Notes: generated by a model from the letters alone, not told the origin. A DNA stretch of 64,000 bases from Lutibacter agarilyticus (GCF_900188235.1 NZ_FZNT01000005.1:219868-283867), one strand, 5' to 3'. Shown: positions 17,449 to 27,959, counted from the stretch's first letter. Translations and numbers: made by a program.

Positions 17449-17697
17449 ATGAGCGAACAAGAATTAAGATTAAATGTAGAAACTGCATTACAAGAAATAA
17501 GACCTTACCTAGAAGCCGATGGCGGTAATATTTCTTTAGTTGAAATTACAGATGATACAGTTAGCGTACAATTAGAAGGCGCTTGTTTAGGTTGCTCAGT
17601 AAACCAAATGACACTTAAAAACGGGGTTGAAGCTACCATTAAAAAGTATGCTCCACAAATTAAGCGCGTTATTGAAATTAATGGAATTACTTTTTAA
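17449..17697 (+). CDS. NifU C-terminal domain Fe-S scaffold (Nfu)
   Basis: An 82-residue NifU-like protein with GACLGCSVNQMTLK, whose CxxC pair binds a 4Fe-4S cluster at a dimer interface. It delivers clusters to target apoproteins. The frame is open upstream to a GTG at 17413 that overlaps the Mrp gene. The ATG at 17449 gives the usual N-terminus (MSEQELRLNVETAL) and is chosen. It sits 19 bases after Mrp, so the two form an Fe-S maturation pair. Confidence 0.9.
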   Translation: MSEQELRLNVETALQEIRPYLEADGGNISLVEITDDTVSVQLEGACLGCSVNQMTLKNGVEATIKKYAPQIKRVIEINGITF

Positions 17698-17739
17698 AAA
17701 ATAACGAAAGTTTCCGTTTTAAAAATAGAATCAATATCT

Positions 17740-17768
17740 AAAAGCTTAACATCATTCGTTAAGCTTTT
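17740..17768 (+). terminator. Terminator after nfu
   Basis: The inverted repeat AAAAGCTTAAC / GTTAAGCTTTT (17740-17750 and 17758-17768) with a 7-base loop lies 43 bases after the nfu stop. The T-run is short. Confidence 0.6.
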
Positions 17769-17823
17769 ATGATTTTTGGAATAATAATTGTAATATGTAA
17801 AAGAAATATTTGCTGAATATACT

Positions 17824-18624
17824 ATGAAAAATATACTTACCATATTACTTTTTTTTAGCAGTTTCATATTACTTGGACAAGCAAATTCTGATAATTATAG
17901 TTCCAATGAATTTGCTTTTCAAAAAGGAGAATGGTTAAAATTTAGAATGAGTTATAGTAATTTTCTAAACGCAGGTTATGCTACCATAAAAATTAGAGGA
18001 GCTAAAAACAATAGTAACGAAGCTTTTCATGTAATTGGAGAGGGTAAAACTACAGGGTTAATTGGCCTGTTTTTCAAGGTGAAAGACGACTACCAAACCT
18101 ATTTCTACAAAGAATCTTTAAAACCATATCGATTTATCAGAAAAATAAATGAAGGGGGTTACACAAAGGATAAAGAAATTTTATTTGACCATGAAACCAA
18201 TAAAGCTGTTGTAAAAAACTACAAACACAACACCGAACAAACTTTTACTATAGACAATGATGTTCATGATATGCTTTCGGCATTGTATTATTTAAGAAAT
18301 AAGGATCTTAGAAACTTATCCTTAAATGAAGAAATTGAATTAAAACTATTTTTCGACCAAGAAACCTATCTTTTTAAACTTCGTTTTTTAGGAAAAGAGG
18401 TTATTAAAACAAAATTTGGCGAAATAAATTCACTAATTTTCAGGCCTATTGTTCAGTCTGGTAGAGTTTTTAAAGAAGAAGAAAGCGTCACTATTTGGGT
18501 TAGTGATGATAAAAATAAAATTCCGATTCGCATAAAAGCCTCACTAGCAGTAGGATCGTTACGTGCAGATTTAGACGAGTTTAAAGGTTTAACACACCCT
18601 TTTAACATTATTTTTAACAATTAA
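17824..18624 (+). CDS. DUF3108 secreted protein
   Basis: A 266-residue protein with an N-terminal signal peptide (about 1-20, ending LLGQ) and a DUF3108 beta-rich domain filling the rest. DUF3108 proteins are predicted periplasmic or outer-membrane associated and have no established activity; the fold may be lipid- or cell-wall-related. It is followed after 56 bases by an M23 lipoprotein gene, and the two may act together at the envelope. Confidence 0.8.
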   Translation: MKNILTILLFFSSFILLGQANSDNYSSNEFAFQKGEWLKFRMSYSNFLNAGYATIKIRGAKNNSNEAFHVIGEGKTTGLIGLFFKVKDDYQTYFYKESLKPYRFIRKINEGGYTKDKEILFDHETNKAVVKNYKHNTEQTFTIDNDVHDMLSALYYLRNKDLRNLSLNEEIELKLFFDQETYLFKLRFLGKEVIKTKFGEINSLIFRPIVQSGRVFKEEESVTIWVSDDKNKIPIRIKASLAVGSLRADLDEFKGLTHPFNIIFNN

Positions 18625-18680
18625 ATTGTATTTTTGCGTTTTAAAAATTTTACCACCATTAATACGTAAAAATAAAACCC

Positions 18681-19952
18681 TTGAAGAAACTACTTTTACT
18701 GATTGTTATTATTGTATTTACCGCTTGTAAAGACGAAAAAAAAGGAGAAGAAATAGCCGCTACAGTAATTCCTGAACCTGAAAGAGTTTTTGAATATGGT
18801 TACAATTTAAATGATTTTAAAATAATTCACGATACCATTCAAAAAGGTGAAAATTTTAGTGAAATTTTAGATAGACACCATGTTGAATACCCTAAAGTTT
18901 TAGAAATTGTAAATAGTGTTAGAGATACTTTTAACGTTCGAAGAATTAAAAGCGGTATTCCTTATACCATTTTAGCAAAAAACGACTCAACAGAACAAGC
19001 TCAAGTATTTATTTACAAACACTCTAAGGTACGTTATACCGTAGTTGATTTTAAAGATTCTATCATTACTGCTTTTAATGCAAAAAAACCAGTTAGTAAA
19101 GTAATTAAAACTGCTTCAGGCGTAATTACAAGTTCTCTTTCACAAGCAATTGACGACGAAGGATTGAATGGTTATTTAGCTTTTGAAATGTCAGACATTT
19201 ATGCTTGGACAATCGATTTTTTCAGACTTCAAAAAAACGATAGCTTTAAACTTATTTATGAACAGTTATATATCAACGATACCATACCTGTTGGAATTGG
19301 TGAAGTAAAAGCCGCTTATTTTGAACACGGAGGCAAACCTTTTTACGCGTTTAAATATATTGCCGACACCAAATTAGGAATCCCTGATTATTTTGATGAC
19401 GAAACCAATAATTTACGTCGTCAGTTTTTAAAAGCTCCTGTGAAATTTAGCAGAATTTCTTCTCGTTACAATTTAAAAAGAAGAATTGCGTATTACGGAA
19501 ACAAAGTGCGCCCACACAAAGGAACAGATTTTGCCGCCCCAATAGGAACACCAATTATGAGTACAGCAAACGGAACTGTTACAGAATCGAGATATAAAGG
19601 TGGAAATGGTAATTATGTAAAAGTAAGACACAACGGAACCTACAGTACACAATATTTGCACATGAGCAAACGCGCTGTAAAAGTAGGGCAAGTAGTAAAA
19701 CAAGGAGATATTATTGGATATATTGGTATGACTGGAAATACTGGCGGACCTCACGTTTGTTATCGTTTTTGGAAAAACAACAAACAAGTAGATCCTTTAA
19801 GACAAAAATTACCAGCTGCCGAGCCAATGAAAGAAACTATTAAACCAGATTATTTAGAGTTTATAAAGCCTTTAAAAGCAACATTAGACTCCATACAATA
19901 CCAAAATAAAACAACTAAAATCAGTATTCATACTGATGAATTAAACTCTTAA
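18681..19952 (+). CDS. M23-family metallopeptidase lipoprotein
   Basis: A 423-residue envelope protein beginning with a lipoprotein signal (LLLLIVIIVFTACK; lipid-bearing Cys16). An N-terminal OapA/LysM-like region is followed by a LytM domain. The first zinc motif is RPHKGTDFAAP. The second, normally HxH, reads GPHVCYRFWKNN, so the last ligand is Cys instead of His. I recall this HVC form in other Bacteroidetes, which suggests a Cys zinc ligand rather than an inactive enzyme. The start codon is TTG at 18681; it ends three bases before the pgi start. Confidence 0.85.
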   Translation: MKKLLLLIVIIVFTACKDEKKGEEIAATVIPEPERVFEYGYNLNDFKIIHDTIQKGENFSEILDRHHVEYPKVLEIVNSVRDTFNVRRIKSGIPYTILAKNDSTEQAQVFIYKHSKVRYTVVDFKDSIITAFNAKKPVSKVIKTASGVITSSLSQAIDDEGLNGYLAFEMSDIYAWTIDFFRLQKNDSFKLIYEQLYINDTIPVGIGEVKAAYFEHGGKPFYAFKYIADTKLGIPDYFDDETNNLRRQFLKAPVKFSRISSRYNLKRRIAYYGNKVRPHKGTDFAAPIGTPIMSTANGTVTESRYKGGNGNYVKVRHNGTYSTQYLHMSKRAVKVGQVVKQGDIIGYIGMTGNTGGPHVCYRFWKNNKQVDPLRQKLPAAEPMKETIKPDYLEFIKPLKATLDSIQYQNKTTKISIHTDELNS

Positions 19953-19955
19953 ATT

Positions 19956-21524
19956 ATGGCAATGAAGAACATTAACCCAACAGAAACGAAAGCTTGGGGG
20001 AAATTATCAAATCATTTTAACGAATTAAAAGATGTACATTTAAAATCACTATTTAATGAAAATAGTAACCGAAAAAATGACTTCACTTTAAATGTAAACG
20101 ATTTTGAATTTGACTATTCAAAAAACAGAATAAATCAAGAAACTATCGATTTGTTAGTTGAATTGGCAAATGAAGTAGATTTAAAAAGCGCTATGGACGC
20201 TTATTTTTCAGGAGAAGAAATCAATCAAACTGAAAAAAGAGCTGTGCTACACACTGCTTTAAGAAGTCAATCAAACAATGAAGTTTTTGTTGATGGTGTT
20301 AATGTAAAGCCTGAAATTAAAGCTGCATTAGATAAAATTGAAGTTTTCACAAATAAAGTTGTTTCTGGTGATTGGAAAGGATACACAAATAAATCTATTA
20401 CTGATGTTGTAAATATTGGTATTGGAGGTTCAGATTTGGGACCAGACATGGTAGTTGAATCTTTAAAATTCTACAAAAACCACTTAAACGTACATTTTGT
20501 ATCGAACATTGATGGAGATCACGTACAAGAAGTTATAAAAGATTTAAATCCTGAAACTACGCTTTTTGTAATTGTATCAAAAACATTTACAACACAAGAA
20601 ACATTAACCAATGCAACTACCATTAAAAAATGGTTTACGCAATCAGCTTCTGAAAGTGATGTTGCTAAACATTTTGTGGCAGTTTCAACAAATTTAGAAA
20701 AAGTAAAAAACTTTGGAATTGCTTCTGAAAACATTTTCCCAATGTGGGATTGGGTTGGAGGTCGTTTTTCTTTATGGAGCGCCGTAGGTCTTTCAATAAG
20801 CTTGGCTGTAGGTTACAACAATTTTAAAGAATTATTAATTGGTGCTTTTGAAATGGATGAACATTTTAAAAATACGCCATTCGAAAAAAATGCACCTGTA
20901 ATTTTAAGTTTAATTGGTATTTGGTACACTAACTTTTTTGAAGCTGAAAGCGAAGTTATTTTACCATACTCTCAATACTTAAGCAAATTAGCACCTTACT
21001 TGCAACAAGCAATTATGGAAAGTAACGGTAAAAGTGTTGACAGAAATGGAAACCGTGTAAATTACCAAACTGGTAACATTATTTGGGGAGCTCCAGGTTC
21101 AAACTCTCAGCATGCATTTATGCAGTTATTACACCAAGGAACAAAATTAATTCCTGCTGATTTTATAGGGTTTAAACAATCATTATATGGTGATGTTGAT
21201 CATCATGAAAAATTAATGGCAAACTTTTTTGGACAAACACAAGCATTGGCAGAAGGAAAAACCAAAGAAGAAGCTCATTTAGATTTAAAAACACAAGGTA
21301 AATTAGATGAAATTGAAACACTATTACCTTACAAGGTTTTTGAAGGAAACAAACCGAGTACAGCAATTTTAATTGAAAAACTTACTCCACGTACCTTGGG
21401 AAGCTTAATTGCATTTTACGAACATAAAATATTTATTCAAGGTATTATTTGGAATATTTTTAGTTTTGATCAATTTGGAGTTGAATTAGGTAAAGAATTG
21501 GCTCAAAAAAATCTTTCAAAATAG
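19956..21524 (+). CDS. pgi: Glucose-6-phosphate isomerase
   Basis: Interconverts glucose-6-phosphate and fructose-6-phosphate in glycolysis and gluconeogenesis. The 522-residue protein contains [12 protein letters not shown], the signature [15 protein letters not shown], the [11 protein letters not shown] segment and a C-terminal KELA motif. Two closely spaced ATG codons (19956 and 19962) could both start it. It follows the M23 gene by three bases and is probably co-transcribed with it. A weak terminator lies at 21577-21612. Confidence 0.96.
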   Translation: MAMKNINPTETKAWGKLSNHFNELKDVHLKSLFNENSNRKNDFTLNVNDFEFDYSKNRINQETIDLLVELANEVDLKSAMDAYFSGEEINQTEKRAVLHTALRSQSNNEVFVDGVNVKPEIKAALDKIEVFTNKVVSGDWKGYTNKSITDVVNIGIGGSDLGPDMVVESLKFYKNHLNVHFVSNIDGDHVQEVIKDLNPETTLFVIVSKTFTTQETLTNATTIKKWFTQSASESDVAKHFVAVSTNLEKVKNFGIASENIFPMWDWVGGRFSLWSAVGLSISLAVGYNNFKELLIGAFEMDEHFKNTPFEKNAPVILSLIGIWYTNFFEAESEVILPYSQYLSKLAPYLQQAIMESNGKSVDRNGNRVNYQTGNIIWGAPGSNSQHAFMQLLHQGTKLIPADFIGFKQSLYGDVDHHEKLMANFFGQTQALAEGKTKEEAHLDLKTQGKLDEIETLLPYKVFEGNKPSTAILIEKLTPRTLGSLIAFYEHKIFIQGIIWNIFSFDQFGVELGKELAQKNLSK

Positions 21525-21576
21525 TCAATTTAAAAAGCTCTCATAAGCAACCTTTTTAAAATTTTAACATCTTTAG

Positions 21577-21612
21577 TAAAACTGCTTGGTATTTAGTTAT
21601 CAGGCAGTTTTA
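21577..21612 (+). terminator. Possible terminator after pgi
   Basis: The inverted repeat TAAAACTGC / GCAGTTTTA (21577-21585, 21604-21612) has a long loop and a weak T-run. Confidence 0.45.
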
Positions 21613-21764
21613 ATTATGTGTGAACTTTCCTGAAATCTTAATGTTTTGTTAAACTATCAACATAAAATCATCAATTATGTTAAAAACTTTAACAATTTAG
21701 TAATGATTGACTCATAAAAAGTTCTCATTTTTGCAGAACATTTAATTCAAATTAAAATTAAGTA

Positions 21765-24302
21765 ATGAAAAATTTAAAAAATTGGCTAACAGTAGTTTTG
21801 TTAATTACATCAGTTACTGTTTTTTCTCAAACCGCACTTTCAGGAAAAGTTGTGGATGAAACTAATCAACCATTGCCAGGCGCAACGGTTGTAATTAAAG
21901 GTTCAAAAATTGGAGCTTCAACAGATTTTGATGGTAACTTCAATTTCGATTCTTCAATTAAGAGCGGAACTCTTATTGTTTCCTTCATTGGATACCAATC
22001 TAAATCTGTTTCTTTTAACGGAAGTGGAAGTCTTGGAACAATTAAATTAGCTCCTTCAGCTGAGTCACTTGATGAAATTGTAATTACCCAAACTTCATTT
22101 GCAGTTGACAGAAAAACTCCTGTAGCAGTTTCTACAATTAAAGCAAGTTTAATTGAAAACAAATTAGGTACTCAAGAATTTCCTGAGATCTTAAAATCTA
22201 CACCAGGTGTGTACGCTACTAAATCAGGTGGTGGATTTGGTGATGGTAGATTAAACTTAAGAGGTTTTAACTCTGAAAACGTAGCTGTATTAATTAACGG
22301 GGTTCCTGTGAATGATATGGAGAATGGTAGAGTTTATTGGAGCAACTGGGCTGGTTTATCAGATGTTACTGGTGCTATGCAAGTGCAAAGAGGTTTAGGA
22401 GCTTCTAAAGTTGCTGTACCTTCTATTGGTGGAACTATCAATATCTTGTCTAAAACTACTGATATAGAGGCTGGTGGAAGTGCTGGTACTACATTTGGTA
22501 ATGACAACTATTTTAAAGTAGGTGCTACAGTATCAACTGGTTTATTAGAAAGCGGTTTAGCAGCAACTATTTCTGCTGCAAGAACAACTGGAGATGGATA
22601 TGTTGATGGAACTGAATTTAAAGGAACTAACTATTTTGTAAACTTATCTTGGCAAGTTAACCAGGATCATAAAATAGCTTTAACTTCTTTTGGGGCTCCA
22701 CAACGTCACGGTCAAAGACAAAATAGAAGTTTAATCTCTACTATCCAAAATGCTGAAAGTGGAAAAAAATTCAACCCTGACTGGGGAATGAGAGGTGGAA
22801 ATGTAGTTCATATTGAAGACAACTTTTACCACAAATCTCAAACATCTTTAAACTGGTATTGGGATATTAATGAAACATCAAACTTATCTACAGCTATTTA
22901 CGCCTCTTGGGGTAATGGTGGTGGTGGTGGTACCGCTGGTACAAACCGTGATTTATTCCAAGTAAGAATTGGTGGAGACGATCAACCAGTAGATATTGAT
23001 AATATTGTTGACATTAACCGTGCAAATGGTGAGCAAGGCTTAGGTTCTGAAGCTTATTTAAGAGCTTCAAGAAACGACCATAGCTGGTATGGAATGCTTT
23101 CAACTTATGATACAGATTTAGGAGATGATTTTAAATTAACTGCTGGTTTAGATTTAAGAACTTACACAGGTAAACACTTTTCTGAAGTTACAGATTTATT
23201 AGGAGGTAGCTACGCTTTAGATAACGGGAATGTGAACAACCCTAACGCTGCTTTAAAAGTTGGTGACAAACGTGATTACTATAATGATGGTGAAGTAGGA
23301 TGGCAAGGTGTATTTGCGCAATTAGAATACGATATCGAAAAAGTATCAGCTTTCGTAGCCTTATCTGGATCAAATACTTCTTACAGAAGAATTGATTACT
23401 TCAACTACTTAGATAGTGATGATTTACAAACAACTGACAAATATAATTTCTTAGGTTTCCAAGTTAAAGGGGGAGCTAACTACAGAATTAATGATCAACA
23501 CAACGTTTTTGCAAACTTAGGTTACTTTGAAAAAGCTGCTAATTTTGATGCTGTTTTCTTAAACTTCGATAACGAACACATTAACGAAGATGCTGAAAAT
23601 CAAAAAATCTATAGTTTTGAAATTGGTTACGGTTTTAGAGGTGAAAAATTTGCAGCTAACGTAAACCTTTACAACACATATTGGAATGATAGAACATTAA
23701 CTCAAAATGTTCAAAACCAAGATGGAACAAACAGTACAGCTAACATTTTAGGTGTAAATGCAGTTCACAGTGGTATAGAAATAGACTTTACGTATCGTCC
23801 AATAGATGCATTATCTTTTTCAGGAATGCTTTCTTTAGGAAACTGGGAATGGGCTAACGACGTTTTAGATGTTGAAATCTATGATGAAGATCAAAATTTA
23901 GTTGATGTTGTTGATTTATATATTGACGGTTTAAAAGTTTCTGATGCTGCACAAACTACTGCTGCTTTAGGTATGGACTGGAAAATTATGGATAAAACGC
24001 ACTTTACAGTTGATTACAACTACTTTGCAAACTTATACGCTCAATACGATCCTAATGATAGAGGAACTGAAGGACAGCCTCAGGCTTGGAAAGCTCCAGA
24101 CTATAGTACTTTTGATATGAGTTTACGTTACGGATTTAAATTAGGAACTTTAGACACTACCTTAACAGGAAGAATGATGAATGTTTTTGATACAGAATAT
24201 ATTGCTGATGCTTTAGACGGTTCTGGTTCAACTTCAAGTACTGCGCTAGTATGGTACGGTTTCGGAAGAACTTTTTCTGTAAGCGCTAAGATTAACTTTT
24301 AA
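21765..24302 (+). CDS. TonB-dependent outer-membrane receptor
   Basis: An 845-residue outer-membrane importer. In order: signal peptide (about 1-22, ending VFSQ), a carboxypeptidase-regulatory-like beta-sandwich domain (about 23-100), a plug domain (about 115-230) with LNLRGFNSENVAVLINGVP, and a 22-stranded barrel ending in a terminal aromatic strand (SVSAKINF). It is transcribed with the lipoprotein gene 15 bases downstream, which is probably its partner, and faces a secreted endonuclease I gene. Nucleic-acid or phosphate-related uptake is one guess from this context; the substrate is not shown by the sequence. Confidence 0.93.
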   Translation: MKNLKNWLTVVLLITSVTVFSQTALSGKVVDETNQPLPGATVVIKGSKIGASTDFDGNFNFDSSIKSGTLIVSFIGYQSKSVSFNGSGSLGTIKLAPSAESLDEIVITQTSFAVDRKTPVAVSTIKASLIENKLGTQEFPEILKSTPGVYATKSGGGFGDGRLNLRGFNSENVAVLINGVPVNDMENGRVYWSNWAGLSDVTGAMQVQRGLGASKVAVPSIGGTINILSKTTDIEAGGSAGTTFGNDNYFKVGATVSTGLLESGLAATISAARTTGDGYVDGTEFKGTNYFVNLSWQVNQDHKIALTSFGAPQRHGQRQNRSLISTIQNAESGKKFNPDWGMRGGNVVHIEDNFYHKSQTSLNWYWDINETSNLSTAIYASWGNGGGGGTAGTNRDLFQVRIGGDDQPVDIDNIVDINRANGEQGLGSEAYLRASRNDHSWYGMLSTYDTDLGDDFKLTAGLDLRTYTGKHFSEVTDLLGGSYALDNGNVNNPNAALKVGDKRDYYNDGEVGWQGVFAQLEYDIEKVSAFVALSGSNTSYRRIDYFNYLDSDDLQTTDKYNFLGFQVKGGANYRINDQHNVFANLGYFEKAANFDAVFLNFDNEHINEDAENQKIYSFEIGYGFRGEKFAANVNLYNTYWNDRTLTQNVQNQDGTNSTANILGVNAVHSGIEIDFTYRPIDALSFSGMLSLGNWEWANDVLDVEIYDEDQNLVDVVDLYIDGLKVSDAAQTTAALGMDWKIMDKTHFTVDYNYFANLYAQYDPNDRGTEGQPQAWKAPDYSTFDMSLRYGFKLGTLDTTLTGRMMNVFDTEYIADALDGSGSTSSTALVWYGFGRTFSVSAKINF

Positions 24303-24317
24303 TAAAAATACAAGACA

Positions 24318-25424
24318 ATGAAAAAAATAGTTTATTTATTAATGGCATTTACATTGGTATTCACAACAGCTTGTGATCCAATGGAAGATGTTTACGACGA
24401 AATTGGTGACATCGAAAAAGTAATCACAGGAGATGTTGCTTTTGAGTTAAGCGACGACGATTATGACTTTTTAGAACAAGGTTATGGGAACTTTAGCTCA
24501 ACAGATGATGCAAAAGAATTGATTCCAGCTTTATTAGAGGACAAATACCCTGTTTGGGGAGCAGGTTCTTTAGCGGCTGTTACATTTAAGTTATACAACC
24601 CTAAAAGAACAGAAAAAAGCTTAGTAGTTTATAAGGTTGCTTCTAGTGATTATGCTGATTTAGGATTTACGTATGGTAACTTTTCAAGTTTTGAACAAAT
24701 CGTTACTTTTTTAGATTGGAAATATCCAAATCCAGCAGATAGAGTATTAGTTGCTTTAACTTATAAATACTACAACGGAAGTGTAAATACCGTTAAAAAC
24801 GGATTTATATACGTAAGTGGTGAATGGCAATTTTTACAAGGATTTACTAGAGATGAGTACAATCAAATGGGTGAAAATTACGACAACTTTACAAGTAAAA
24901 CAGTTGCTGAAAAAAGAATCCCAATTTTCCTAAAAGATTATTTAAAATATGAAACTGTTGAAACGGGTGATATACAACCAATAATGTATAACATCTACCA
25001 AACTGATTATGATGATATTGATGGTGATGGTAAAACAGATGATAAAACAGCATACAGCTATGCTTTTTACTGCATATTTGATGGGAATGCTTGGGTTGAA
25101 TATGAAAACATTATCAACGAAACTATTCAATTTGGAAACGATGGATCTGTTTGGGTACCAGACAACACTATCAACTATACATTAACTGCAGCTGATTATG
25201 AATTAGTTGGAAACGGTCGTTATGGTAACTTTGATGTTCGTGCTGGTAAAGCTGAAGAAACTGAAGAAGTTCGATTAGAAAAAATTAACACAATCTTATT
25301 AAACAACTTCCCTGCTTCTGAAGAAGGTCAAAAATATAGTGTAGACTATAATGTTTATTCTGGTGCTGCTGAAGTATGGAATATGAAAGTTATTTTATCT
25401 GGTGGAGCATACGTTCTTCAATAA
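24318..25424 (+). CDS. Surface lipoprotein with four internal repeats
   Basis: A 368-residue lipoprotein (signal ending FTTACD, lipid-bearing Cys19). The mature part holds four related units of about 80-90 residues. Each begins with a DY motif followed by a YGNF/YDNF signature: QGYGNFSS (about 55-62), FTYGNFSS (about 117-124), ENYDNFTS (about 190-197) and NGRYGNFD (about 299-306). Each continues with a helix and a YP..-Y.YY strand pattern. The third unit carries an EF-hand-like DIDGDGKTDD loop (about 234-243), a possible calcium site. I do not recognise the family. It is co-transcribed with the TonB-dependent receptor and is probably its cell-surface ligand-binding partner. Confidence 0.75.
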   Translation: MKKIVYLLMAFTLVFTTACDPMEDVYDEIGDIEKVITGDVAFELSDDDYDFLEQGYGNFSSTDDAKELIPALLEDKYPVWGAGSLAAVTFKLYNPKRTEKSLVVYKVASSDYADLGFTYGNFSSFEQIVTFLDWKYPNPADRVLVALTYKYYNGSVNTVKNGFIYVSGEWQFLQGFTRDEYNQMGENYDNFTSKTVAEKRIPIFLKDYLKYETVETGDIQPIMYNIYQTDYDDIDGDGKTDDKTAYSYAFYCIFDGNAWVEYENIINETIQFGNDGSVWVPDNTINYTLTAADYELVGNGRYGNFDVRAGKAEETEEVRLEKINTILLNNFPASEEGQKYSVDYNVYSGAAEVWNMKVILSGGAYVLQ

Positions 25425-25445
25425 ATAATAATACTAATATAAGTA

Positions 25446-25477
25446 AAAAGGGCTATTGTGATGATAGCCCTTTTTTT
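25446..25477 (+). terminator. Terminator of the receptor-lipoprotein unit
   Basis: Stem GGGCTAT / ATAGCCC with 7-base loop and a run of seven T, 22 bases after the stop codon; an A-run precedes the stem. Confidence 0.85.
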
Positions 25478-25917
25478 ATGCATAAAACTTCAACAGCAAT
25501 AATTATTTTAAATTGCAGCACAAAATAGTGTACCAAGATTTATTTAACAAGCCTAACAAAGGCACTAGTACAATTTTAAATCATTTTTAGGTGTTAAAAA
25601 CAAATTTAAATTCAATAAAAATAATGTTATTATTGTTAATTAAAATAGCAACTCACTAAGCGTTTGCTTTCAATAATTTATTAACTTTAAGTCTATTTAA
25701 AAATAACTTCACACAAAACATTTGATTGTTTTTAATCTACATAATTTCAAAATTAATTGTACATTTTTTTAAAAATAATTCTACAATATTTAAAAATATA
25801 TACTAGTCTTTTTTCAAAACTTATACAGGTAACTCACAAAGTTTATGCGCATGATTGACAATGTTTATACGTATAAAAGACAAAATTTATTAGGGAAATA
25901 AATTGGGTAATCATAAA

Positions 25918-25947
25918 AAACTCCTGAAGTTAATACTTCAGGAGTTT
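25918..25947 (-). terminator. Terminator of the endonuclease gene
   Basis: Inverted repeat AAACTCCTGAAGT / ACTTCAGGAGTTT with a four-base loop, followed on the minus strand by a T-run. It lies 49 bases beyond the stop codon at 25996. Confidence 0.8.
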
Positions 25948-25995
25948 CTAGTTGATATACTAAAACCTTAATAGTTTAAAAAAGGTTTCATTAAT

Positions 25996-27816
25996 TTATT
26001 GTTTAACTATTTTCAACAACTGAGGCTCACTTGTATTTAATTGAATATAATAAACTCCCGAAGGTTGGTTTTCAATATCTAAAAGAATCTTTCCATAGTT
26101 TACAGGATATATTTTTGAACTTAGTAGTGAAGATTGAACATTATAAATTTCAACTTCAATAAATTCTGTTTCAAAAGGAATGCTAATTTCAAATCTACCA
26201 GAACTTGGATTTGGAAACGCTAAAACGGTCTCAAATAATTCAACTTGTTTTGTAATTGCACCTTCACAATCTATAGCAGACTTTACTTCAACAAAATCAC
26301 CGTTAATTACAGGCACGGTAAAGTTTGTAGAACTAGTTTCAAACAACTCATTTCCATTCACAAAAACGATAAAAGGTGCTGTACCTTTAGCAACCTCAAC
26401 TATGGCTTTGTTTGCCTTTATAGTTGCTTTTCCTGCAATAGTTCCTCCAGATTCAATACTTACAGTAAAACATTGTTCATAGTTTTTTGCTGCAACAGCT
26501 ATACAAAAATCGTAAGTACCTGCTGGTAAATTTTCAATAGTTCGAGTAGTTGAGAAGTTATAATTAATACCATTTACTTCAGTTGTGTAATTATAATTTG
26601 CAATTGCTGAAATGCTTATAATTCCGTTTTCTTTACCTGAACACGTTTCACTAATCGTTTCTATTTCAAAATTAGTAGAAGGTAACGTAAAGGCATTTGT
26701 TTTAACCGCTAAATTTTCACTTGCAACAGACAAATTATTTGAGCCATCACGTGCTTTAATTGTAATATTATAGTTTGTATTGGCACTTAAATTTGAAATT
26801 GAAGTAGCTGTGGTATTTGCAGTTTGAAGATAAACACCGTCTACATAAATTAAATAATCAATTACAATGGTATTATCGGTTGAAGCAGTCCAATTTAAAT
26901 CTAAAGAACTATCTGTTATATTTGAAGCTACAACATTAGTTGGTTGCGTTGGTGGTTCAGTATCAGATGGGTTTGTCATTTCCCATTTATCTTCTGCTGC
27001 AGTTGCACCACCCCAAATTAAAGTCGCTAAATACGGGTTATCAATAAACGGGTTTCTATTACCTTGAATTCCTTCAATTACAGGATTTCGTTGTTCTTCA
27101 AAAGCTGAAACAGGATCTTCTACGTTCCATTTTAAAAACAAATCAATCATATTTTGATCTACAGCTAAACCCTCTCCAACACCTACTTTAATGGGCAAAC
27201 ATTGCGTTTCTGAAATTCTTGAACCATCTCCATGATAACGCACATACATATACATTACAATACGTGCTACATCTCCTTTCCACTCATCTCCTGGGTACCA
27301 ACCACCATTACTTGAAACGGTTCCTGGATCACCACTTCCGTCAGTAAATTTTTTATTACTTCTAGCGCTGTTTTGTTCTGCATCAGCAGGTTTTAAGTTA
27401 TGCACATCGGTTCCTGGACCTGGTTCATCAGTAACTAGACGTGGATCAGCCAAAGATTTTGCAAATACATGCTCCCTATTCCACCTTCCAACATCACCAC
27501 CTCCATTATCAGTTAGTGTTTTATTTCTAGTCCTGTCAGTTTTTGTAAAACCATCAGTATCATTATATCCATAAATTAACAATACATTGGTGTTGACTGT
27601 CGGATCTTCATCAACCTGCGATAATACATCCCAAGTATCTGTGCTAGAATCTGTATAAGGAATTCCTGTGTGTGTAGATGTTAATCGAGTTGAAAGTTCT
27701 AAAAATAGCTCGTTACCTGTTTTATCAAAATCCAATCCATTGTAATAAGCAGGGATTGTTTGTGCATAAATAGAAACACTTAGTGCTAGTAATAAATAAA
27801 GTATTATTTTTTTCAC
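25996..27816 (-). CDS. Secreted endonuclease I with T9SS type A signal
   Basis: A 606-residue exported nuclease. Order: signal peptide (about 1-19), endonuclease I/NucM domain (about 25-270) with the catalytic segment WNREHVFAKS and the metal-binding region DVHNLKPADAEQNSARSNK, a fibronectin type III domain (about 290-375), a beta-rich spacer, and a C-terminal type A sorting domain (about 530-606, starting LAFPNPSSGRFEI and ending in a short basic tail). It should be secreted by the type IX system and degrade extracellular nucleic acids. It converges on the TonB receptor unit. Confidence 0.93.
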   Translation of the reverse strand: MKKIILYLLLALSVSIYAQTIPAYYNGLDFDKTGNELFLELSTRLTSTHTGIPYTDSSTDTWDVLSQVDEDPTVNTNVLLIYGYNDTDGFTKTDRTRNKTLTDNGGGDVGRWNREHVFAKSLADPRLVTDEPGPGTDVHNLKPADAEQNSARSNKKFTDGSGDPGTVSSNGGWYPGDEWKGDVARIVMYMYVRYHGDGSRISETQCLPIKVGVGEGLAVDQNMIDLFLKWNVEDPVSAFEEQRNPVIEGIQGNRNPFIDNPYLATLIWGGATAAEDKWEMTNPSDTEPPTQPTNVVASNITDSSLDLNWTASTDNTIVIDYLIYVDGVYLQTANTTATSISNLSANTNYNITIKARDGSNNLSVASENLAVKTNAFTLPSTNFEIETISETCSGKENGIISISAIANYNYTTEVNGINYNFSTTRTIENLPAGTYDFCIAVAAKNYEQCFTVSIESGGTIAGKATIKANKAIVEVAKGTAPFIVFVNGNELFETSSTNFTVPVINGDFVEVKSAIDCEGAITKQVELFETVLAFPNPSSGRFEISIPFETEFIEVEIYNVQSSLLSSKIYPVNYGKILLDIENQPSGVYYIQLNTSEPQLLKIVKQ

Positions 27817-27959
27817 GTCAAAAAGTTTAAATATGCTGTAAATTTATTACTATTTTAGAACTTAAAATAATAATACAGCAATATTAACTTTCTGTCTTAA
27901 ATTAAAATATGATTTCAATAATAATTTGCTATTTTTGTTTCAACTAAAAACTATCAATT

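Larger units (their letters stand above)
25425..25995. other. AT-rich spacer between convergent genes
   Basis: 571 bases without a credible gene. It contains the terminator of the upstream lipoprotein (25446-25477), the terminator of the downstream endonuclease (25918-25947) and a 14-base palindrome TTTATACGTATAAA (25864-25877). The AT-rich stretch 25480-25860 shows nothing else I can name. Confidence 0.6.

Noticed and set aside
26180..26529. Plus-strand frames inside the endonuclease gene
   Set aside because: Antisense to a complete, domain-supported gene; Ser/Cys-rich shadow sequence.
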